In this document: positions 7,541-14,596 of the stretch, one piece after another | Position numbering within the stretch: position 1 is the stretch's first letter | Layout: each line of letters opens with the position of its first letter | Source: Methylophaga sp. | Lineage (GTDB): Bacteria; Pseudomonadota; Gammaproteobacteria; Nitrosococcales; Methylophagaceae | Reading direction: 5' to 3' | DNA length: 26,396 nt | Assembly (NCBI GenBank): GCA_013139345.1 | Contig: WTAY01000213.1 | Coordinates: 1 to 26,396 of the forward strand | The notes under the pieces: model-generated | Told to the model about the DNA's origin: nothing | What the model saw: the letters and a program-made list of their open reading frames with translations, nothing else | Databases searched by the model: none | Position numbers and translations under genes: made by a program

Positions 7541-8920
7541 CTATTCGACATCTGCAACCTCTTCACCTTTTGCAAAGAAACTATAAATGTATAGGAATAA
7601 ACCATAAAGGAATGTAATCCCAGCTACTTCACGAGCCCAGTAGAAGTGAGCCAGCCTATCTTGAACTACCATAAATGGTAAAGGATCAGCTGCGTAACGC
7701 TGCAAGTAAACCTGCATAATGCCAGCCCCTGTCAACAGTAATGTAATAAATACCATTGAAATCGTCATAATCCAGAATGATCTTATTTCATGTTTTTGAG
7801 CATTTACATTAGCTGCTTTTTGCCCACGCATTAACGGCATAGAATAAGAAATCATTGTTAATACAACCATGACATAAGCACCATAAAAGGCCATATGTCC
7901 ATGTGCGGCAGTAATCTGCGTTCCATGAGTATAGAAGTTAACAGGAGCTAATGTATGTAAGAATCCCCATACACCGGCACCTAAGAATGCCATTACTGCC
8001 GTGCCTAATGCCCATAAAACAGCAGCTTTATTAGGGTGGTCACGACGACGTTTATTCACAACATTAAAGGCAAACAATGTCATCATAAAGAATGGGATTG
8101 GCTCTAGTGCTGAGAAGATAGACCCCAGCCATTGCCAATAATCGGGGGTACCAATCCAGAAGAAGTGATGCCCAGTTCCGACTAATCCTGAAATCAATGC
8201 CATTGCAATAATGATGTATAACCATTTTTCAATAACTTCACGATCAACACCCGTTACTTTAATCAGTACATATGCAAGTAATGATGCCATGATGAGTTCC
8301 CACACACCTTCTACCCATAGATGAACAACAAACCACCAGAAGTATTTATCTAATACTAAATTATCAGGGTTGTAGAAAGAGAATAAGAAGAAAACAGCTA
8401 GGCCAACTAACCCCGTTAATAACACGACGTTAATAACTGTTTTACGACCTGACAATATCGTCATACCAATATTGAAAATAAAGGCCAGTGCAACTATCAC
8501 TATGCCAATCTTAGTGATGGTCGGCTGTTCTAAGAACTCACGGCCCATCGTTGGCAATAAGTCATTCATGGTTATCTCGGCTAAACGCGCATAAGGCACT
8601 AATAAATAGCCTAAGATCGTCAATACCCCTGCAGTGAGGAATACCCAGAACATTACCTTAGCTAACATAGGTGAATAGAGTTCACGTTCAGCTTCTTCCG
8701 GCACGAGGAAATAAGCAGACCCCATAAAACCAAATAATAGCCAAACAATTAATAAATTGGTATGTACCATTCGAGCAACATTGAATGGTATTTCAGGGAA
8801 TAAAAAATCTCCCATCACATACTGCAAACCCATGGTGACACCAAAGAGGATTTGCCCGACAAAAAGTGCAATTGCGGCTATAAAGTATAGCTTTGCAATG
8901 CCTTGTGATTCATATTTCAT
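7541..8920 (-). CDS. norB: NorB, catalytic subunit of cytochrome-c nitric oxide reductase
   Basis: NorB is the 12-helix membrane subunit that reduces two NO to N2O. The 459-residue length excludes the fused quinol type (qNor), which is much longer. Metal ligands are all visible: low-spin haem b H53 (ARMVHTN) and H342; FeB H200, H251 and H252 (GTGHHFFW) with E204 nearby (HLWVEGVWE); haem b3 H340 (ITAAHGHMAF). It starts 14 bp after norC and shares its promoter. A strong hairpin follows the stop, isolating norCB from the accessory genes. Confidence 0.97.
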   Translation of the reverse strand: MKYESQGIAKLYFIAAIALFVGQILFGVTMGLQYVMGDFLFPEIPFNVARMVHTNLLIVWLLFGFMGSAYFLVPEEAERELYSPMLAKVMFWVFLTAGVLTILGYLLVPYARLAEITMNDLLPTMGREFLEQPTITKIGIVIVALAFIFNIGMTILSGRKTVINVVLLTGLVGLAVFFLFSFYNPDNLVLDKYFWWFVVHLWVEGVWELIMASLLAYVLIKVTGVDREVIEKWLYIIIAMALISGLVGTGHHFFWIGTPDYWQWLGSIFSALEPIPFFMMTLFAFNVVNKRRRDHPNKAAVLWALGTAVMAFLGAGVWGFLHTLAPVNFYTHGTQITAAHGHMAFYGAYVMVVLTMISYSMPLMRGQKAANVNAQKHEIRSFWIMTISMVFITLLLTGAGIMQVYLQRYAADPLPFMVVQDRLAHFYWAREVAGITFLYGLFLYIYSFFAKGEEVADVE

Positions 8921-8934
8921 AAGTAATCTACCCC

Positions 8935-9372
8935 TTAACCTTGAATATTTGGTGGCCAGTCTCTGGCAGTTTTAATGCCATCAACATACTTCAAAAACTG
9001 AGCAAGCTCTTCTAGCTCTTCGTCAGTTAAATTGAATTGAGGCATGCTACGTCGGCCTTCAATACCCTCGACAGGGCGGTATTTAATAAATGCTTTAATC
9101 GCCTCAGTACTTTCACCAAAACGGGTATATACATTACCAAGCTCTGGTGCAAAATAAGCACCTTCTCCTAATAACGTGTGACAACCAATACAGTTATTTA
9201 CTTCCCATAATCGCTTACCTGCTGCGACTTGTTCTGTTAGGTTTTCTCTATTATCGGTGGCGGGCAGCCGCTTAACTGTATCAACAGTTAAACCAATAAG
9301 TACCAGGAAGAAGAACACTGCTCCCCCGTAGTAAATATTGCGGGCCATGCCCTTGGTAAAGGTTTCTCTCAT
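8935..9372 (-). CDS. norC: NorC, membrane-anchored cytochrome c of NO reductase
   Basis: NorC passes electrons from periplasmic donors to NorB. The start at 9372 (MRETFTKG) is preferred: an AGGAG lies seven bases upstream, whereas the frame to 9423 adds a cysteine-rich, basic leader unlike the family. The 145-residue protein has an N-terminal membrane anchor (about residues 14-31), a single haem motif CIGCH (61-65) and the distal methionine M110 in RRSMPQF. The gene is preceded by a perfect Dnr-type box 61 bp upstream. Confidence 0.96.
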   Translation of the reverse strand: MRETFTKGMARNIYYGGAVFFFLVLIGLTVDTVKRLPATDNRENLTEQVAAGKRLWEVNNCIGCHTLLGEGAYFAPELGNVYTRFGESTEAIKAFIKYRPVEGIEGRRSMPQFNLTDEELEELAQFLKYVDGIKTARDWPPNIQG

Positions 9373-9433
9373 CACACATCTCCTAAGGTTACAGATTCGA
9401 TAGAAAGTATATCTATGACACACTTAAGTCACA

Positions 9434-9447
9434 TTGATCTATATCAA
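9434..9447 (-). promoter_or_regulatory. Dnr/Fnr-type box upstream of norC
   Basis: TTGATCTATATCAA is a perfect TTGAT-N4-ATCAA palindrome placed 61 bp before the norC ATG. It is the strongest of three such sites, all ahead of denitrification transcripts. Confidence 0.88.
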
Positions 9448-9474
9448 GTGATATTAACTAAGCAGTAATCGTTC

Positions 9475-9608
9475 TATACCCAAACTACTTGAAGATGTAG
9501 GTTTCTCACTTCGTCATCCCAGCATATTTTTAGCTGGGACCTGTTTCAGACAATAGCTCCTCAAGGATGACAGAGGCTAGAATCTACATCTTCATTTACT
9601 TGGTTATA
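9475..9608 (-). repeat. Miniature inverted-repeat element, copy A
   Basis: About 134 bp with imperfect terminal inverted repeats: left TATACCCAAACTACTTGAAG, right (reverse complement) starts TATAACCAAGTAAATGAAGA. Inside is a second palindrome with CATCCCAGC...GCTGGGA. The same architecture recurs at 11.2 and 14.3 kb. It codes for nothing and lies between norC and the regulator gene; TA at both outer ends may be the target. It likely forms long RNA hairpins and may stop transcription from the regulator gene. Confidence 0.75.
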
Positions 9609-9613
9609 ACTCG

Positions 9614-10333
9614 CTAACCTTCAAGTGAAATTAATTGACGCAACTTTTCAACATTAACTAATTCTATTTGAGTCCCATCTAGGTTAATGAGTCCTTGTTT
9701 AGAAAGGTCTTTAAGTGTTCGGGATAGTGTTTCGGGTTTAATCGATAAACGGGAGGCAATAACATGCTTAGGAGCAACCAGCGTTACCCCTGCACGATCA
9801 TTTTGCTCTTCAGAAATATGACTTAATAGATAATCAACTAGGCGGAACGTCGCATTATGCAATGTTAAGCGATCAACTTCGTTCACCATCCAGTGCAGTC
9901 TTTGACTTAATTTACCGAGTAAATTCTTACATAAGGTATTGGATGTATTTAGTAGTTTAAGGTACGTTTCTGCATTAATTGCCACCACGATGGATGGAGA
10001 CACTGTTAATGCCGATACAGGGTATCTAGAGCCACCTAGGAATAATACGGCTTCAGCAAATGTTTGCCCTGGACGAATAATCTCAATTACTTTTTCATCA
10101 CCATTTGGCGCTAACCGCTGTAATTTAATGCCTCCTGAAATAAGCAGATAAATATCAGTTAGCTCAGTGCCCTGCTCAAATAAAACACTATTTTCTGGCA
10201 GTTGTTTCGCATGAGAAGTATTTACAACCTTATCAAAATCATCGTCTTCAAGAGGCTGAAGTAGTACACAACGTCGCATTGAGTTCAAAATATATTCATT
10301 CAATGGAATTATCCCTGTACTTGCACTTTTCAT
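9614..10333 (-). CDS. dnr: Crp/Fnr-family regulator, probably Dnr (NO-responsive)
   Basis: The 239-residue protein has a cyclic-nucleotide-binding-like beta-barrel (about residues 20-125), a dimerisation helix (130-160), and a C-terminal winged helix. The recognition helix IKPETLSRTLKDL carries the E-x2-SR pattern of Fnr-class proteins, matching the TTGAT-N4-ATCAA sites found ahead of norC, norE and nirK. It lacks the N-terminal cysteine cluster that holds the Fe-S centre of Fnr; only two scattered cysteines are visible. That and the location point to the Dnr/NNR group, which sense NO through haem. The ATG lies two bases after the rlmJ stop, within reach of a GGGGAG at the rlmJ end, so it is probably cotranscribed with rlmJ. 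Confidence 0.85.
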   Translation of the reverse strand: MKSASTGIIPLNEYILNSMRRCVLLQPLEDDDFDKVVNTSHAKQLPENSVLFEQGTELTDIYLLISGGIKLQRLAPNGDEKVIEIIRPGQTFAEAVLFLGGSRYPVSALTVSPSIVVAINAETYLKLLNTSNTLCKNLLGKLSQRLHWMVNEVDRLTLHNATFRLVDYLLSHISEEQNDRAGVTLVAPKHVIASRLSIKPETLSRTLKDLSKQGLINLDGTQIELVNVEKLRQLISLEG

Positions 10334-10335
10334 TA

Positions 10336-11169
10336 CTACTCCCCGACTAATTCATCACATTTATAGAACGCACCCTCACCACCTAATGAATTGACCAATT
10401 TAGGTAAAACCTGAGACATTTTATTCATCAATGTCCAAGGTGGATTGATCACTATCATGCCGCTGGCTGACATTCCTGTACCAAACTGATCTCGGGCAAT
10501 ACCTAACTCAAAACGTTGTATTTTCTTAATTCCGCTTCGAATAAATTTGCGTTCTAATTGGTCGATAATTTTTCGGTCAACAACGGGATACCAAAGCGCA
10601 TAGGTCCCTGTAGGAAATTTCTTATAAGCCTCAGCTAGAACCGTAAACACCTTGCCATAGTCTGTTTTTATTTCATAGGAAGGATCAACCAGCACCAATC
10701 CACGACGTGATACTGGAGGTAATAAAGATAATAAACCTTTAAAACCATCATCACGCATCACTCTGATATTTTTTCTATTAGCAGTATTTTTTAATAAAAG
10801 TTCAGCATCTTTCGGGTGTAACTCATATAACCATGCTCGATCTCTTTTACGTAAAAAACTCGTGGCTATCAATGGTGAACCGGGGTAGAAGCTTAATTTT
10901 CCTGATGAGTTTTGTTTAGACAAAATATCAAAGTATGTTGTTAGTTCAGGATATTCATCAGGATTGAGTTTGGCTATACCTTGGGTATATTCTTGCAACT
11001 TTGTCGCATGTTCACTCTTAAGGTTGTATAAGCCTGCACCTGCATGTGTATCAATATAATCAAATGGACTATCTTTTTTAGTCAGGTGTTCGAGTATTTC
11101 TATCTGAACAATATGCTTTAAAACATCAGCATAATTTCCAGCATGGAATGAGTGGCGATAACTTAGCAA
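10336..11169 (-). CDS. rlmJ: RlmJ, 23S rRNA (adenine-2030 N6)-methyltransferase
   Basis: RlmJ methylates A2030 of 23S rRNA using S-adenosylmethionine. The N-terminus MLSYRHSFHAGNYADVLKH is diagnostic for the family, and the catalytic DPSYE motif ((D/N)PP(F/Y)-like) is near residue 163 in GLVLVDPSYE. The 277-residue length matches the family (about 280). It is followed after two bases by the Crp/Fnr regulator gene, an unusual partnership that would tie regulator expression to a housekeeping promoter. Confidence 0.95.
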   Translation of the reverse strand: MLSYRHSFHAGNYADVLKHIVQIEILEHLTKKDSPFDYIDTHAGAGLYNLKSEHATKLQEYTQGIAKLNPDEYPELTTYFDILSKQNSSGKLSFYPGSPLIATSFLRKRDRAWLYELHPKDAELLLKNTANRKNIRVMRDDGFKGLLSLLPPVSRRGLVLVDPSYEIKTDYGKVFTVLAEAYKKFPTGTYALWYPVVDRKIIDQLERKFIRSGIKKIQRFELGIARDQFGTGMSASGMIVINPPWTLMNKMSQVLPKLVNSLGGEGAFYKCDELVGE

Positions 11170-11209
11170 TGAAACGTCCTATTTAGGGATGAAAAACGGT
11201 TCTGTATTA

Positions 11210-11345
11210 TATACCGATGATAAATGAAGATGTAGATTCTACCCTCTGTCATCCTCGAGTGTTTTTATCGAGGATCTATTGTATTAAATAGATCCCAGCT
11301 AAAAGCATGCTGGGATGACCAATATGCAGTATTTCATCAGGGAAA
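11210..11345 (+). repeat. Miniature inverted-repeat element, copy B (opposite orientation)
   Basis: This copy matches the reverse complement of the element at 14.3 kb: TCATCCTCGAGTG...TATCGAGGATCTATTGTATT then GATCCCAGCT...AGCATGCTGGGATGA. The left end TATACCGATGATAAATGAAG is preserved but the right end has diverged, so the outer boundary is approximate. It fills the gap between rlmJ and the PilZ gene. No coding capacity. Confidence 0.7.
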
Positions 11346-11388
11346 GAACCTATTTGATTAACAGCTTAAATACTCAGGATTCTTCATT

Positions 11389-11835
11389 CTACTTTAAGGA
11401 GTTACAGTCACTTTCAACTAGAAAGCTGGGGAAGTTTTGAGCATACTCAGAAATCCATTGCATAGCAGCTTGCTCACTCGTCAGCTCGATACCTTTCTCA
11501 ACTTTCATTTGACTACGGTAATCTTCTATATGGCAGACTTGCTCAACCATTCTTACGGCATAACTCACTGATTCTTGCTGAAAAGAAACACCAACTAGAA
11601 ATGCACCACCATCCTCTTTACACCAACAAACGACACCTTTGGCATCAAATTCTGGCGTACATATAGGGATGATAATTTGAATCTGTTCACCGGTATCAAT
11701 GCTGTGACTACTAGAAAAACACAAACCACCTCTACCGATATCTTTTATATGAATTTTTTCTACAATTCCAGCAAGATTAAACTCAATTGGAATAGTCATT
11801 GGGTGGCGAATAAATTGGCGCGAAGTATTGGGCAT
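11389..11835 (-). CDS. PilZ-domain protein
   Basis: PilZ domains bind cyclic di-GMP and alter motility, secretion or polysaccharide synthesis through partners. The 148-residue protein has the N-terminal arginine motif RQFIRHP (RxxxR) and the second motif DIGRGGLCF in place of the usual (D/N)xSxxG, with glycine where serine is expected. The C-terminal 45 residues form an additional helical tail. It is cytoplasmic, without membrane span. A diguanylate cyclase gene follows upstream on the same strand 95 bp away, so the maker and a possible reader of cyclic di-GMP are adjacent. Whether it still binds the ligand with the altered motif is uncertain. Confidence 0.85.
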   Translation of the reverse strand: MPNTSRQFIRHPMTIPIEFNLAGIVEKIHIKDIGRGGLCFSSSHSIDTGEQIQIIIPICTPEFDAKGVVCWCKEDGGAFLVGVSFQQESVSYAVRMVEQVCHIEDYRSQMKVEKGIELTSEQAAMQWISEYAQNFPSFLVESDCNSLK

Positions 11836-11930
11836 AGACCAACATTACCATAATTTTTGCCTGTGTTTTTAGAAATATGAACACATTCATATTCATATTA
11901 ATCTTAACGTTAAAACAAAAGACTAAATCT

Positions 11931-12968
11931 TTAGATCACCGGTGGTGGCGCTTCTGAAACTGTATTGCGACCTTTTCGTTTTGACATATATAAAGCACGA
12001 TCAACACGCTGTAAAAAACTTTCACTACCTTCAGAAGGAAAGTATCTTGCCACACCAAAAGACATTGTAATGCTACCTAGCGACTCTCGGTTATCACGAC
12101 GCTGGATACGTTTAGCAGCAATTTCGGCTCGAATACTCTCAGCTACTTTCTTAGCATTATCTAGACTGGTGTTAAGTAAGACAATGGCAAATTCTTCACC
12201 ACCATAGCGAGCAACCAAGTCTCGACCTTTAACGGCCGCTTTTAGGCTATTGGCGACAACTTTGAGAACTTGATCACCAACTAAGTGACCATGTGTATCA
12301 TTAATTCTCTTAAATAAGTCTAAATCAGCAAAGATCATACTGACTTCAATACCATTTAAGTCCGCATCTTTTGTTGCTTTTTCTAATATTGAGTCAAAGG
12401 CTTTTCTATTTGCTAATTTGGTTAAGGTATCTGTTTTTGCTTCGCGCTTCGCATCATCAAGATCTTTTTTCATATCTTGCATTTCTGCCATCGTAGCACT
12501 TAAGCGTTCAGATAATAACTCACTCGATGACATAGCCGTTCGAGCTTCAAATAAGACTTCTTCTGTGACAGCGTGGATTTCATCACGAGTCATATCTGGT
12601 CTTAACTTATCAATCACACTCAATAATTTTTCAGAACTGTTTTTAGATGCTGTCGCACCTGTGCCGACAAAACTAAGTACTTCAGACAAAATACGTTTAA
12701 GGTCCTGACGTAATTCAATTAAGGCAGCTTGATCTTTCTCGCGATTAATAAATCGAGTGTATAAATCACGGCTGTCTTCATTAGTCAGCGCACCTGAGTC
12801 ATCAAGGTGATCATGGACAGCATCGTTTAAAGCAATATTATTACCTGCAACATACTCGTACCAGACCGCATAATTTGCAGGCGTCATCGCCACACCATAT
12901 TTTTTCATTAATGGTATCGCTAGTCGCATATATTCTGCGGCTTGATCGTGATACTCGCTATATTCCAT
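11931..12968 (-). CDS. GGDEF-domain diguanylate cyclase
   Basis: The 345-residue protein has an N-terminal helical region (about 1-170) with no recognised sensor domain or membrane span, then a coiled-coil linker (SERLSATMAEMQDMKKDLDD), and a C-terminal GGDEF domain (about 175-340). The active-site loop is GGEEF in RYGGEEFAIVL, so catalysis of 2 GTP to cyclic di-GMP is expected. The inhibitory I-site RxxD five residues ahead reads KGRD, with lysine for arginine, so product inhibition may be weakened. It lies 33 bp from argG and 95 bp from the PilZ gene. Confidence 0.93.
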   Translation of the reverse strand: MEYSEYHDQAAEYMRLAIPLMKKYGVAMTPANYAVWYEYVAGNNIALNDAVHDHLDDSGALTNEDSRDLYTRFINREKDQAALIELRQDLKRILSEVLSFVGTGATASKNSSEKLLSVIDKLRPDMTRDEIHAVTEEVLFEARTAMSSSELLSERLSATMAEMQDMKKDLDDAKREAKTDTLTKLANRKAFDSILEKATKDADLNGIEVSMIFADLDLFKRINDTHGHLVGDQVLKVVANSLKAAVKGRDLVARYGGEEFAIVLLNTSLDNAKKVAESIRAEIAAKRIQRRDNRESLGSITMSFGVARYFPSEGSESFLQRVDRALYMSKRKGRNTVSEAPPPVI

Positions 12969-13001
12969 ATTACTACCTTAGTCGCCTAAAAGGTTTCTGT
13001 G

Positions 13002-14222
13002 TTACTTCTTTCTTGCAGCGGTTCTTAAACGTAATGCATTCAGTTTAATAAAACCTTCTGCATCTTGTTGATTATACGCGCCTTCATCATCTTCAAAAGT
13101 AGCAATAGCTTCATCAAATAAGCTATCAGTATCAGATGCACGCCCAACAACAATCACATTACCTTTATAAAGCTTAATTCTAACCTTTCCATTTACGGTT
13201 TGTTGTGACTTATCTATCATTACTTGTAACATTTCGCGTTCTGGTGACCACCAGTAACCATTGTAAATCAAGCTTGCGTAACGAGGCATTAACTCATCTT
13301 TAAGGTGTGCTACTTCACGATCGAGCGTAATAGACTCGATTGCACGATGTGCTCGCATCATGATTGTACCAGCTGGTGTTTCATAACAGCCACGTGCTTT
13401 CATGCCCACATAACGGTTCTCAACCATATCCAAACGGCCGATACCATTTTCACCACCCACCTTATTCAAATATTCCATCACAGTCGCAGCTGTCGTTGCT
13501 TTACCATCAATAGCAACAATATCACCCTTTTCATACGTTAATTCAAGGTATGTTACTTCATCAGGTGCATCTTCAGGTGAAACACTCCAACGCCACATTG
13601 ACGCTTCTGGCTCATTCCAAGGATCTTCTAAAATATCCCCTTCATATGAAATATGAAGTAAATTAGCATCCATTGAATAAGGTGATTTTTTACCGCGTTT
13701 CATTTCAACAGGAATTCCATGTTCAGCAGCATAATCTAGTAAGCTTTGACGAGAGTTCAAGTCCCACTCGCGCCATGGAGCAATCACTTGAATTTCTGGG
13801 CTTAAAGCGTAAGCACCTAATTCGAAACGAACCTGATCATTACCTTTACCTGTCGCACCGTGTGAAATGGCTTGTGCACCCACTTCTTCTGCAATATCAA
13901 CAAGACGTTTTGCGATCAATGGACGGGCAATTGATGTACCTAATAAATATTCACCTTCATAGATAGTATTCGCTCGAAACATTGGGAAGACATAGTCACG
14001 TGCAAACTCTTCGCGTAAGTCTTCAATATAAATGTCTTTAATACCCATTGCTTCTGCTTTGGCACGAGCTGGCTCAACTTCTTCACCTTGACCAAGATCC
14101 GCAGTAAATGTCACCACTTCACAATCATAAGTATCTTGCAGCCATTTCAAAATAATAGACGTATCTAGGCCGCCAGAATAGGCAAGAACGACTTTATTAA
14201 TCTTATTGTTGGGTGTAGACAT
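13002..14222 (-). CDS. argG: Argininosuccinate synthase ArgG
   Basis: ArgG joins citrulline and aspartate using ATP to form argininosuccinate in arginine synthesis (cytoplasmic tetramer). The N-terminal ATP pyrophosphatase P-loop AYSGGLDTSIIL lies at residues 14-25, and HGATGKGNDQVRFE, a hallmark of the family, is near residue 118. Length 406 fits the type of about 400 residues. No ARG box was recognised in the upstream gap. The neighbours are not arginine genes, so this is a solitary argG. Confidence 0.97.
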   Translation of the reverse strand: MSTPNNKINKVVLAYSGGLDTSIILKWLQDTYDCEVVTFTADLGQGEEVEPARAKAEAMGIKDIYIEDLREEFARDYVFPMFRANTIYEGEYLLGTSIARPLIAKRLVDIAEEVGAQAISHGATGKGNDQVRFELGAYALSPEIQVIAPWREWDLNSRQSLLDYAAEHGIPVEMKRGKKSPYSMDANLLHISYEGDILEDPWNEPEASMWRWSVSPEDAPDEVTYLELTYEKGDIVAIDGKATTAATVMEYLNKVGGENGIGRLDMVENRYVGMKARGCYETPAGTIMMRAHRAIESITLDREVAHLKDELMPRYASLIYNGYWWSPEREMLQVMIDKSQQTVNGKVRIKLYKGNVIVVGRASDTDSLFDEAIATFEDDEGAYNQQDAEGFIKLNALRLRTAARKK

Positions 14223-14596
14223 ATCTCTATTTTTTCCTATAGAACTTTATATTTGGTAAACGTAACTCGGTATTATATCAAATAGCGAGAGTTGTAATAA
14301 ACTCTTTAACGGCAGTTGAGTAATCATAGATATATACCGGTAATCATTCAAGATGCAGATTTTTTTATTTCATCCCAGCATGCTTCTAGCTGGGATCTGC
14401 TTAATACAATAGATTCTCGATAAGAGCATTCGAGAATGACGGGAACTGTAAGCCCTGCATCTTCAAGTAACTTGGGTATAGATCTAGAGAATGGATGAAA
14501 AGCCGCTAGCTTAACTATTTTTTCTAACTTTGAAATAAGTCATTATGTCCCCTACTATTTAAGCAGGAAACATAATGGCGTTATCAATTGAACCTT
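14223..14596. other. 374-bp intergenic region between argG and lpd
   Basis: No gene is visible here. The region holds the argG leader next to 14222, MITE copy C (14333-14480), an AT-rich stretch, and an imperfect inverted repeat CATTATGT...ACATAATG at 14541-14577, which could act as a transcription end signal for the aceEF-lpd operon although it has no T-run. Confidence 0.7.
14333..14480 (+). repeat. Miniature inverted-repeat element, copy C
   Basis: This is the best-kept copy, 148 bp. The left end TATACCGGTAATCATTCAAG and the right end (reverse complement) TATACCCAAGTTACTTGAAG form terminal inverted repeats continuing into GATGCAG. Internal palindromes are CATCCCAGCATGCTTCTAGCTGGGA and ATTCTCGATAAGAGCATTCGAGAAT. 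Similar TATACCCAAG...CTTGAAGATG elements are widespread in marine gammaproteobacteria to my knowledge. It must be moved, if at all, by a transposase encoded elsewhere. Confidence 0.8.

Noticed and set aside
9373..9423. 17-residue N-terminal extension of NorC
   Set aside because: It has no good ribosome binding site, and the AGGAG at 9380-9384 serves the ATG at 9372.
10336..10400. Dnr box or promoter within the rlmJ 3' end for the regulator gene
   Set aside because: No TTGAT-N4-ATCAA-like palindrome or clear -35/-10 pair was found there.
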